Positions 48,044 to 57,145 of a stretch of 64,000 nt of DNA are shown here, piece after piece (position 1 is the stretch's first letter; every line of letters starts with the position of its first letter). A program made the position numbers and the translations under genes. The notes under the pieces are model-generated. The model saw only the letters and a list, made by a program, of their open reading frames with translations. It made no database searches and had not been told where the DNA came from. Where the stretch lies: contig CM062202.1 of the NCBI GenBank assembly GCA_031216445.1, positions 21,685,001 to 21,749,000 on the forward strand, in the 5' to 3' direction. Source of the stretch: Lateolabrax maculatus. Lineage: Eukaryota > Chordata > Actinopteri > Acropomatiformes > Lateolabracidae.

Positions 48044-48692
48044 CTGTAGTTTTGTGTGTCCTGTATCTACCGTCTGTATAGCAGAGTGACCTTGATGTCT
48101 GCACTCAGCAGGAAGACACTAGGGAGGAGTGATTAACAGGAGAGAGACAAAGAGAAGAGAGAGAGGTGCAAAGAAAGATGAAAATTAACAACAAAAAAAG
48201 AAGTGTAGCCAGAGAGTGTGAAAGTTAAATATGCAAAAAAATAAAAAAATAAAACAAAATAAACGAGCAAGAGAGTGAAGGAAAAATTTTGTAAACGAAT
48301 GAGAAGAGGAAGTAGGGTGGAGTGGAAGAGTGACTCACCACACATCTATTGGTTTTTTTCTTCTTCTTCTCTCCCCACAGGCAATCTGGAGGTGCAGTCA
48401 TCAAGAACAGGTAAGAGGGAGGAAGAGAGATGGGAGGGAGGAGGGGGCAAAAGGAGGGATGGAGGGAGGGAGGAACAAAGAGAAGAATATTACACTGAAT
48501 GGTAATCAAACTCACACTTGTACAGGTGAGAAGATACAGTGCATACATTGTCCTCACAGTGAAAAATGTGTTACTGTACTGAATGAGTGTGAGTGTGTGT
48601 GGTTTAAACAGCGTGTAGTTGCCAGCTCATCTGCTGTGACCCAGGTTAATAGGACTGTGCATCTCCACGGCTCGCCTACACACTCACATACA

Positions 48693-48742
<50 letters not shown>

Positions 48743-51700
48743 CTCTCTCTCTCTCAAACACACACACAATAACTGCCCATGACTGTCCACTTACTGCCCC
48801 TCTTGACTTACACACATGCACATATCCTCGGCTTGAAGCTTGCAAACACACACACACACACACACATAAAAACTTGCCCTACACCTGTCCATAAAAAGTC
48901 CACTTGAAGCCCTTCGTCTTTTGACTCACAAACACACACGCCTGAACACACACACAAGCATGCCGTGCTCATGCACCCTGTTCCCCTGCTAATGTTGAAC
49001 TATACTCCCTGCTTATCCTTCACCTTTGACCCCCACACTCCCTCCCTCTTTCAATGCTCCCTCCTCCTCCCCTCTTTTCTCTCTCAGTCTTGGTGAGGAG
49101 TTCTATAAGGAGGCCATTGAACACTGTCGTAGCTACAATGCCCGTCTGTGCGCAGAGCGCTCCATGCGTCTCCCCTTCCTGGACTCCCAGACCGGCGTGG
49201 CCCAGAGCAACTGTTACATCTGGATGGAGAAGAACCACCGTGGACCAGGTGTGTGTCTCTCTGTGTGTGGGGGTGTGTGTTTGTGTGTTTGATACCTGGG
49301 CAGGGTAGTGGCAAGTGGCTGACTGAAGCTTGAGGAGCACTCCAGAGCACTCTTCTTTGTTGGTGCAGGCGCTGTGTTTGCCAGCTGTTGTGCTACACAA
49401 ATTATTCTCTCCAGTCATTTGTCCCGCGGCTTCCTTCCCCTGTTTGTTTCTCTTTCTCCTTCCTTCTTCTCTCCTCTCCCTCATTTCCTCCCCCTCTTCT
49501 CCAGGCCTCCTACCTTTCACACCTCAACTTTTTTTTTTGAAAACTTTTCCCAAAGGCTGTTTCCTCATCGCTTTCTCTTTCTCTGTAACATCAGTGTATT
49601 TTGGCAGTGAATCAGACATCCCTGTAGGCGATGATATGCCGCTGGCACCAACTATTCCAGAGAGAGTGCACTTATATGTGTGTGTGTGTGTGTGTGTGTT
49701 AACGATTGAGTTTGTAGACTTTGTCTGGTGTCTGCCAGAACAATTCTTGTGTTTGTTAGTTAGTTTTCTGTTATAACTTGAGGGGTATTGAATTAAATTG
49801 AATTAATAAAATGTTTTGTATGTGTAAAATTCAAGGTTGATTTCTATTTGGTTAATTACAATGATTTTTTAATGGATGTTTATTTATCAGCCACAACATT
49901 GCCGTAACATTTTCCCAAACCAACAAAAAGTAGTTTATATTTAAAAACTGTATAAATAATGATGCATTTTTGGTTTGAAAACATACACAGTAACATAACA
50001 GACAACCATTTACACCTCACCCATTTACATTTTTAGCCATGCTGGAGTCTGACTCCAGATGCTCAGATGTACAAATTTGCATGGTCCCCAGAGGATGAAC
50101 TCTGACTTCTCCTGCAGGTTGACATTTGTGGCTCAGAGTGTAATGTCTCAACAACTATGAAATGGATTGCTATGAAATTTGGTTCAGACATTTACGGTCA
50201 CCAGATTATCATAACTTTGGTGATCAAATACTGAAAACACATGAAAAACTAATATCATTCCCATCACCCTCGGCTGTACTTTTTGTTTTTTTAGTGCTAA
50301 TTGGCTTAAACCAGGATGTGTTAGCATTTAGCTCATGTACAGCCTAACAGAGCCACTAAAACAGTTAAAACAATGCAGACATACTTGATGCTAATATTCT
50401 AGCATGTCAGACTGCATATGTATCTAATCATCCATCCTCTTCATGCCCCAGTGAATGTACGCATCATGGTAGTGTGTCCTATAACTGAGCTGTGTGTGTT
50501 CCTCTGTGTTTCAGGTCATGCTCCAGGTCAGTTGTACACATATCCCGCTCGCTGCTGGCGCAAGAAGAGACGGCTTAACATCCTGGAGGACCCACGGCTT
50601 GTACCGATTGAGTTCAAGATCGGTAATTAAGGAGCAATTTTACTTTTACCATTGACAGAATGTGTATCCACAGGGTGCATTTTGCTAGTTTAATATCATC
50701 AATGCTGGCCATTAACTTTGAACCCCTCAGCATACGGATTTGATTATAACTTTAACACTTAATGGCTCCGTGCCATTTGTGTTTGAAAGAAAATTTTATG
50801 TATGATCATAGTTAATTATCAAACTCACAATAATTTGCATATTTTGCTCATTTACTGACATTCTGCAGCAGGTGGGTCACTTAAAGAAAAAATGTCTTCC
50901 TACACGCAACACACAAGCATGTGAATTTGAGACAAATTGAAGATGATGATGAGTAGTCCTCGTGCCGTCATGAACCAGACAAGTTTTGTTTCCTTTGGGC
51001 ACCGTCAGCTCAGCTGAGCATGTCAGCATGACTGTGAGATTTCTGCTGTTTTCTGATTGTAATCGTCTCCTTCTCCAGACTACGAGGCCTCTCTAAAGAA
51101 GGAGGGGGGCATCCCAGATGGTCCTGTGCTGGAGTCGCTGCTCGCCGGGGAAACCCTGGACAAGAAGGTAGAAACCAAGGAAGAAGAGCCAATGAGCGAG
51201 TGTCAGGTGAGACTCTCGTTTCTCTTTCTTCCCTCTCTCATTTCCTCTCTTCAGTATATCTCATCTTGTGTCTTGTTTTTGTTGTTTTCTTCCTGTGTCA
51301 GGCTGTCCCTCTCTTTTTATCTGTCTATATTACCCTCTGAGTTTGTGTTTCTTTGTCTGTCTCTGCCTTTGTCTCACTCTCGGAGTGAGTGTTTTGGCGG
51401 TGACACAGGCTCCCGTGGTTCTGACGACTCCCTCCTGGCACCGAGTGTGTGCGTGCCTGTGATTGTGTGTGATTGCACTGCTGCCGGTCTTGGCGTTTTA
51501 CAGGGATTCCACTCACGTGTTTGACAGACCAACCTTGTGAATGACTATTTGAAGGATATTTTAGGGAAGTCGGACCGACTCGTTGCTCTTTGTCATCCTT
51601 TATATGGCATGTTGCACTCAAATCAACTTCTGAGCAAAAACTTAATGCCCATATGGCTAGAGTATTCCACCAGCTAGAGGCGGTTGCTCTCAGATTCAGA

Positions 51701-53944
51701 TGGACAGCTAATCGATCAGCAGTTGAGTGAATGGCCCTCACAGTGGCCCTTTGAGAGCTAGAGAAGTGTTTAGGGCCTCTAATCCAGGACTTGCCCTAAC
51801 TCCAGCCCAGCTTGAGTGCCCAGACATTTTATGACTCAGTATTAGAGATCAGAGCATTATGTATGTTATTTTTCCTACAATCAGATTAATGTATTTTAAC
51901 ATAAAGCTGGTGTTTTCCTACACTAAGGGCAAAAAAAGATAAAAGCCTCTTAAACCGTCAGTCCGCCATTTTTTACACATGAAGTTCACTTAATTTGTCA
52001 TGAGGAGTACTACACATCTCACAGTCTTATTAAAGATACTCAAGTTGCATTATGGGAAATATAGGATCCAGTGTTTTTGGAACTTGAACCATATCAGGGA
52101 CTAAAATTCAGGATACCTTTGCCTTTGCTGTATGAGTCCCGTAACTTATAGAAGTGAAATACTTAATTGCATGGTGTACCCCTTTAATTAAATCGTAAAT
52201 TAAATTGTTAATTGTAATGAAATAGTGACACATTTGGCTATATTCAGTGTTAATGGTTCTGCTCTTAAAGGTGTTTCCTGCACTGGGATTAAGCAAACAC
52301 TCCTAAAACCACGAAGAATTTCATGACCACCCATGGGTGCATGCAGAATGGGGCGAAAGCAGGAAGAGACTAAGATGGTTGATGGGAAAGTTAAGAAAAG
52401 AGAAGAAAAGTAAAGGTTAGAAAAAGGAAAGGAAAGGAAAAAAGGAAACTAACTAACCTGTCTGACAGTTCATCTGTCTCTCGCTCTCTCTGTATCTCAT
52501 CCGTAGAAGCTGCTGGTCGGGGATTTCCCTCATGAGCTTGAGGTGGACGAGTTGGAGGAAGATGTCCCGAAACGCAAGAACCGTACCAAAGCAAGGGTAA
52601 GACATCAGTGACATTTCATAATTCATCTATTTTTTTTCCCCCACGTAACTTAATACTAAACTAAGAAGACATTAAAAAAATTGTTTGGCTTTCAGTGTAG
52701 AGGAGTGAAGCTGGGGAACTCTGCAAAAATGACCTACATCAAGCTCAGAGTCAAACTGTGATGTGAAAGTTCAGTGTCCTGCCTGTCAGACACAGAGCAT
52801 GAGGAGTTCTGATTTAGATTACACCATAAGATGACAGCCCATAAATTATTCTGATGTACAAGACCCATGTAAGCATGGTGTAATAGTGCTGTTTTGCTGG
52901 TGTCAAATAAATATTACCAGGATGAAATTAAATCTTACATTTTATCGTATGTCATATAGAGATTTTGTCTCTTACATTTGGAATCATTTCGTGCTTTCTC
53001 TGTATACCTGAGTCTGCAGTGAAATGTCATCTGACAAACCAACAGTTATTACAGAGAATAAATGCAAACTGATGCTGAGATTTAAATCATGCTGAGACAA
53101 CCTTCTTTTTTTACCTTTTTTTTTTACAACTTTGATTAGATCAGACAGGTTTTCCCCCCTCTCTTTTTGGGCATCCTATGGGAAGATAATCAAGTGTTAA
53201 CAATGTATTCTGAAAATCATCACACACACATACACACACATACATACACATGCTCACGCGCAGACACCAGGGTTGCTAATTGGAGCTGTTGCTCCCCTGC
53301 TAGGTGTCATCAGCCCCCTCCTGCTGGAAGTGAAGCTTTACACTGAGAGCAGATGATTAGAATGCAAACGTGTGTGCATATGTGTGTGTGTGTGTGTGTG
53401 TGTATGTGTGTGTATGTGTGTGTGTGTGTGTAGACACTTGAACACCCAAAGAGTGTGCTGTTACACTCTTTTTATTGTGTATGTGTTAGGACTTGTGTGA
53501 CAAGTGTGGAAGTTCAAACTTTTTGCGTGTATCTTGTACATGTGTGATTTTGCATGTGGCTGTCGGAGTTCTCACAAGTGTGTGTGTGTGGTTGTGTGTG
53601 TATGTATGTGTGGTCTCTGCAGGCCTACGGTGTTGGGGGCATGAGGAAGAGACAAGAGCCGCCTGCCATTGAAGACAGAGACAAGCCTTACGTCTGTGAC
53701 AGTGAGTGATGCAACTTTATTTCTTTATTCCTGTTTCTTCTTATGCTTTCATTCTTGACTTATACACACAGAAAAACTAATTTTTTAAACTGTGTGTGTG
53801 TGTGTGTTACAGTCTGTGGCAAGCGCTATAAGAACCGCCCAGGGCTGAGTTACCATTACACTCACACACACCTGGCAGATGAGGAGGGGGAAGAAGACTC
53901 TGAGCGACACACACTACCCTTCCAGCGCAAGAACAACCATAAGC
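37041..53944 (+). CDS. dpf1: dpf1 (BAF45B), 5' part: seven coding exons, continues past the window
   Basis: Exons 37041-37072, 49088-49248, 50515-50622, 51079-51206, 52507-52596, 53623-53701 and 53813-53944 join in phase to 243 codons plus 1 nt. The N-terminal Requiem-type domain runs SLGEEFYKEAIEHCRSYNAR through QSNCYIWMEKNHRGPG and TYPARCWRKKRRLNILEDPR. A C2H2 finger (C198, C201, H214, H219) lies in VCDICGKRYKNRPGLSYHY. DPF1 rather than DPF2/DPF3: RLNILEDPR, LKKEGG, DFPHELEVDELEEDVPKRKN and HTLPF-KNNHK all match DPF1. DPF1 is a subunit of the neuron-specific BAF complex; its tandem PHD fingers read histone tails, but those exons lie beyond 64000. Intron 1 is 12 kb and carries a candidate microexon. 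Confidence 0.93.
39463..39525 (+). repeat. (TG)n microsatellite
   Basis: About 63 nt of uninterrupted TG, among the longest in the window, in dpf1 intron 1. Confidence 0.98.
41257..41275 (+). repeat. G19 homopolymer
   Basis: A run of 19 G on the coding strand of dpf1 intron 1, shortly before a CA repeat. Confidence 0.95.
42331..42521 (+). repeat. (CT)n and (GA)n pair
   Basis: A CT repeat (42331-42370) and a GA repeat (42495-42521) about 125 nt apart. They could pair as an inverted repeat in the intron RNA. Confidence 0.9.
44441..45065. mobile_element. Non-autonomous DNA transposon with long terminal inverted repeats (outer element)
   Basis: The left end (AAGAAGTTTGACATTTAGGG, then GTTAGATAAGAGGAT and CTTAGCATAAAGACTGG) is mirrored by the right end read in reverse (AGTTCGACATAGTGGGAAAT, then GGCTTAGCTAAGCACAAAG). 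This is a diverged long inverted repeat of a kind I recall as abundant in teleosts. It has no coding capacity and is interrupted by a second element at 44603-44877. Confidence 0.65.
44603..44877. mobile_element. MITE inserted in the outer element
   Basis: The terminal inverted repeats are GGGCCGTCCACACCAAGAAC followed by GATAACTATAAA on the left, and TTTATAGTTACAGATCTTGG followed by TTTGGAAGTCCC on the right. Further internal palindromic GATAAC/GTTATC segments are present. The GGGCC-type ends suggest a hAT-like MITE, but the target-site duplication is not clear. Confidence 0.6.
46950..47120 (+). repeat. Dispersed-repeat fragment
   Basis: Contains TAATTAGCAGCTATCTC followed by a TTTCAGTGAGATTTGGCAGA phrase and a GGCCTTGTGCCAAGAGGGAA phrase. 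It resembles degenerate copies of a teleost repeat with the theme 'fold, act, fall' of TTTCATGAAACTTGG...GGCCAAG. The family is uncertain. Confidence 0.3.
47330..47440 (-). mobile_element. Retroelement 3' end fragment
   Basis: On the minus strand it reads CTGATGAAGACCATTGGGCA, then AAACGAGTCTGACAATAAAG. The CTGATGAAGRCC...AAACG phrase followed by AATAAA is typical of the 3' ends of several vertebrate non-LTR or Penelope-like elements. It is a short fragment only. Confidence 0.4.
48381..48410 (+). CDS. dpf1: Candidate 30-nt in-frame dpf1 microexon
   Basis: The segment is bounded by a TTCTTCTTCTTCTCTCCCCACAG-type acceptor (written here as a repeat of TTC, then CTCTCCCCACAG) and a GTAAGA donor, with a CTCAC branch-like element upstream. 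Exon 1 ends in phase 2 (TC) and exon 2 begins with T; inserting these 30 nt keeps phase and adds SQSGGAVIKN before SLGEEF with no stop. I know of no such residues in described DPF1 proteins. It could still be a chance pair of splice-like sites. Confidence 0.45.
48695..48741 (+). repeat. (CA)n microsatellite
   Basis: About 46 nt of CA followed by a short CT run, 0.3 kb downstream of the candidate microexon. Confidence 0.97.
49088..49248 (+). CDS. dpf1: dpf1 coding exon 2 (Requiem N-terminal domain)
   Basis: 161 nt, phase 2 in and phase 1 out. Encodes SLGEEFYKEAIEHCRSYNAR, LCAERSMRLPFLDSQTGVAQ and SNCYIWMEKNHRGP. The donor G|GTGTGT opens directly into a UG-rich tract. Confidence 0.97.
50080..50360 (+). 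repeat. Teleost-type dispersed repeat, copy A (dpf1 intron 2)
   Basis: Contains GTCCCCAGAGGATGAAC, TGGATTGCTATGAAATTTGG then TTCAGACATTTA, and later GTGTTAGCATTTAGCTCATG. The same phrases occur in copy B at 55600-55890. The theme matches an abundant fish repeat that I recognise but cannot name with certainty. Confidence 0.55.
50515..50622 (+). CDS. dpf1: dpf1 coding exon 3
   Basis: 108 nt, phase 1 at both ends. Encodes GHAPGQLYTYPARCWRKKRR and LNILEDPRLVPIEFKI. Acceptor TTTCAG, donor GTAATT. Confidence 0.97.
51079..51206 (+). CDS. dpf1: dpf1 coding exon 4
   Basis: 128 nt, phase 1 in and phase 0 out. Encodes DYEASLKKEGGIPDGPVLES, LLAGETLDKKVETKEEEP and MSECQ; acidic linker after the N-terminal domain. 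Confidence 0.96.
52507..52596 (+). CDS. dpf1: dpf1 coding exon 5
   Basis: 30 codons, phase 0, KLLVGDFPHELEVDELEEDV then PKRKNRTKAR: an acidic patch followed by a basic, nuclear-localisation-like stretch. Acceptor CCGTAG, donor GTAAGA. Confidence 0.96.
53578..53614 (+). repeat. dpf1: GT-rich tract in the 3' splice region of dpf1 exon 6
   Basis: Imperfect GT/TATG repeats end 8 nt before the exon 6 acceptor. Confidence 0.9.
53623..53701 (+). CDS. dpf1: dpf1 coding exon 6
   Basis: 79 nt, phase 0 in and phase 1 out. Encodes AYGVGGMRKRQEPPAIEDRD and KPYVCD; C198 is the first zinc ligand of the C2H2 finger. The upstream 3' splice region is GT-rich up to 9 nt from the acceptor. Confidence 0.96.
53791..53806 (+). 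repeat. dpf1: (TG)8 at the dpf1 exon 7 acceptor
   Basis: Eight TG units separated from the AG of the acceptor by TTAC only. Confidence 0.97.
53813..53944 (+). CDS. dpf1: dpf1 coding exon 7 (C2H2 finger)
   Basis: 132 nt, phase 1 in and out. Encodes ICGKRYKNRPGLSYHYTHTH, LADEEGEEDSERHTLPFQRK and NNHK. Completes the C2H2 finger (C201, H214, H219). The acceptor TTACAG sits directly against (TG)8, so the usual pyrimidine tract is a UG repeat. The next exon, expected to start AG-TTC-TAC, is not seen before 64000. Confidence 0.96.
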
Positions 53945-55599
53945 GTGAGTCTGCTGTCTGAATATTAAGTGTACAACTGTCCAGCTGTCCATCATCATCC
54001 ATTATTTACTTCATGTGGAATGTGTTGGCTGGGCAGGCTGATACTGAACAAACTTATAGTTTCGGTTCAGCAGTTTCAGGGTCATACCAACAATCCCATA
54101 TAATCAGAATATTATCAGGAACTATTGATTGTCCTGGAGTTCTTCCTGCAGTATTATAGATAGTTACAGCGCTGACTGAGCCAAATCCAAAGTGTGCACT
54201 TCTGTGGATGAAGGATAAGATTTCTCCCAGTGGAGTGCTGGGTTTAGCTGATTTCTCCAGCTCTCACAGATTCCCTTTTCAGACTGACGCAGTGACACAG
54301 GTTAAAACCGTGATTGCGGTTGATCAAAATGGATAAATGAAACTATGAATCATCCGACTTGCATTCTTGACCCAACTCTTGACCTGGGTTAAACAAGGGG
54401 CAGGTGTTTGTCTAAAAAAGAGTGAGAGAGAGTGGCATAATGTAATTCTGTGTAATTCAATTGTTTTGCAGTAATGTGTTTATGTAGCTACACTTGCGGA
54501 TCTGCAGAGACAGTGACAACTAGGATTAACCTGTCACTGCACCCCAATATGAATGAGTACAAACAGGGGTTAAACTTGCATTGAGTAGACCTGCATCATA
54601 TGTGCCTCCCTTGCATTATAAGTGGTTTTACCCTGATGGATGCTGATTGTCACACTTTAGCTTGCTGTTCCTGTCGTTAGCCAGAACATGTGACTCCAAG
54701 TCTATTGAAGGCTGCACATAACACCTTAATATTTGCATGGTTGCCCCAAGGCTAACTTACATTTAACCTACATTTTACAATGTAGCATTTAACCTTTCAC
54801 TGTCTGGGCTGCTGTAGCCCACGGCTGAAGTCACTGTCGGACCTTTTGTATTAAAGGTCAGACATTCAGGTAGAATGCAGAATCAGCTGCCAACAAGCAC
54901 AATGAATCATATATATATATATATATATACACTTTTCTTGATAATAATACATAACTATTCAAATGCAATAGAAGGAGGAGTCATGGTGGCAAGCAAACTG
55001 TATAATAAAATATTGAGTTCACACGCAGCAAAATGATCATCCTTGATCTTACTCTGAAAATGTAAATCGGAACACCATTCCAGTGATTTCATCAGTCATC
55101 ATCACCTATCTGAGTTAATGTAGCACTTCAGACACTTTCAACAGCTGCTGCAGAGATACATCAGCTCAATGAAGGAATAAACAGCTCTTCAATCAACGCT
55201 CATCAGCTCTGAATAACTGTCAGTGAACAAACACCAGTCGTACACTCACACTCTACATTTATATTTCAACCTCTACTGTGTGTGCCTTTCAATTTACGGC
55301 ACACAGTATGGCTGCAGCTATCAATTGCTTAATGAGTATCCATTAATGTGCTGGTCCAGAATATCATGAGGTAATAATGAAGACCCACGGTATTGCTTGC
55401 TAATGCCTCCAGCACTTCTTGCCAAACAGCGTAGGTAGGCTATGTACACAGATGTACAAAGGCAGGGGCACAGATGTTGTTGTTATTAGGAGGCATATCA
55501 TAGATTGATACAATCAAAAAACAAGTATTTTCAGCCACTCTAGCGGCATGGTTGTATGAATGGCAATGTTAGTTTGTTGGTCCGTCCATCACTTTGATC

Positions 55600-55890
55600 C
55601 AGACTGAAACATCTCAGCAACTATTGGATGGATTGCCATGACATTTTCTACGGACATTCATGGTCAACAGAGGATGAACCCTAATGACTTTTGGTGATCC
55701 AATGACTTTTCTTCTAACGCCACCATTAAGTTCACAGTTATAGTTTTGAGTGAAATGTCTTGAAAACTTTTGGATGGATTGCCATGGTATTTGGTACAAA
55801 CATTTATGTTCCCTCAGGTGAAATTGTAATCCCTTTGGCCGATCCCTTGACTTTTCCTCTAGCACCATCATCAGGTCAAAATTGCAATTC
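55600..55890 (+). repeat. Teleost-type dispersed repeat, copy B, two tandem monomers
   Basis: Monomer 1 (about 55608-55735) and monomer 2 (about 55750-55880) share GGATGGATTGCCATG, a following A-CATTTATG-like phrase, GATCC...TGACTTTTC and CT(A/T)(A/G)CRCCA(C/T)CAT. They are related to copy A at 50080-50360. Confidence 0.6.
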
Positions 55891-56958
55891 CATTAGCGAT
55901 GGCTCCATTCAATTTAGGTGCTCCAATAAGCCAGCATATACCAACCATGTTTTGGGCTACATAAAACAATAAAATGGAGTGTGGCCACTATAAATAGAGT
56001 ACTTACACCCGTGTTTGACAAGTTTTGATGCCCATCATGAAACATTTGTCATGTACATCTGACTCAGGGACCTCCACCCACACTGAATATTGGTGTGGAT
56101 TTCAGCTCACACAGCATCATTCCCTATGGGACTTATGGTTTATATTTAATGAGATGAACTACAGAAAGTAAGTATGAGAGTTATTGAGTTTTGGCAGACT
56201 TCCTGAAGCTGTAAAGGGGCCTAGTGAAAAACCTGGAGGGATCCAGGTTTGTGCAGGCATTTAAACAGTAGAGCCCAATTGTCCAAAGATCACTTGTGCA
56301 GTAAAACGTATTGAATGGTAGTATACAGCATGCATAACAGTACCGAGGGTTGTAGGCACCCCAAGACTGCACTTATTGCAAGGCTACAAAGGTTCCGCTA
56401 AATGTATCATGGTTTAGGTTTCTATGAACAGGTCATGAATCAGACCTCAAACCTCTCTTCCTGTCAGCGGCCGCATCCACACTAACCAAATTGCTTGCTG
56501 TCTTTGTTTCTATGTGGCTATTTATTTTCTCCCCCAGGGCCCGTTTTTCTATCAATGTGTGGTTTTTGTTCGATGTTTTCTCCTGTCTGCGTGTTTTGTT
56601 TTTGAACATTTCTTTTAGGGACAATAGTATGCATTTATCCTGCGGGGGATTGAGTTTTGGTCACTAATCGTCAGTAAAATGGCTACAGTTGTTCACACTC
56701 AAAGAAAATAATAAAAAAGTAATAGCTGTGGACATTTGAAAAGAGAGCACAGACGATTCATCCATTGTCTTTGTTCCTTTCGGTCTTAAAACAAGCAATT
56801 TGCCCAGAATAGAACGCAGAAAAACACACAAAAACACACATATCCACATTATCTGTGTATGCTGCACTACAACAATGTCCACACCGAAACTATGCTGCCT
56901 CTCAGTTAATTGGCAGTGTGTTTTTAAATTGGCCTGTCTGACAGAACAGAGTGGCCCA

Positions 56959-56961
<3 letters not shown>

Positions 56962-57005
<44 letters not shown>
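56962..57005 (+). repeat. (GT)n microsatellite
   Basis: About 44 nt of GT; a CA repeat of similar length follows at 57117, so the two could form a stem in RNA. Confidence 0.97.
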
Positions 57006-57010
<5 letters not shown>

Positions 57011-57113
57011 ATGGCCATGCTGCAGTCTTGGGTCTCTCCAGTGGAGGAGAGCAAGAGAGACAGCATTTGAATCGTTTAATATCCCCCATCGCTCCCTCCC
57101 AAACAGTCAGTAA

Positions 57114-57145
<32 letters not shown>

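Larger units (their letters stand above)
37073..49087 (+). other. dpf1: dpf1 intron 1
   Basis: 12 kb of intron. Contents: many GT/CA, CT/GA and CCTCT repeats, a G19 run (41257-41275), a nested transposon pair (44441-45065), two repeat fragments (about 46950-47120 and 47330-47440), a candidate 30-nt microexon (48381-48410) and two AT/E-box-rich stretches that could be conserved elements (45720-45850, 46430-46640). Apart from the microexon no coding sequence is supported; the open frames are repeat translations or pyrimidine-rich artefacts. Confidence 0.7.
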
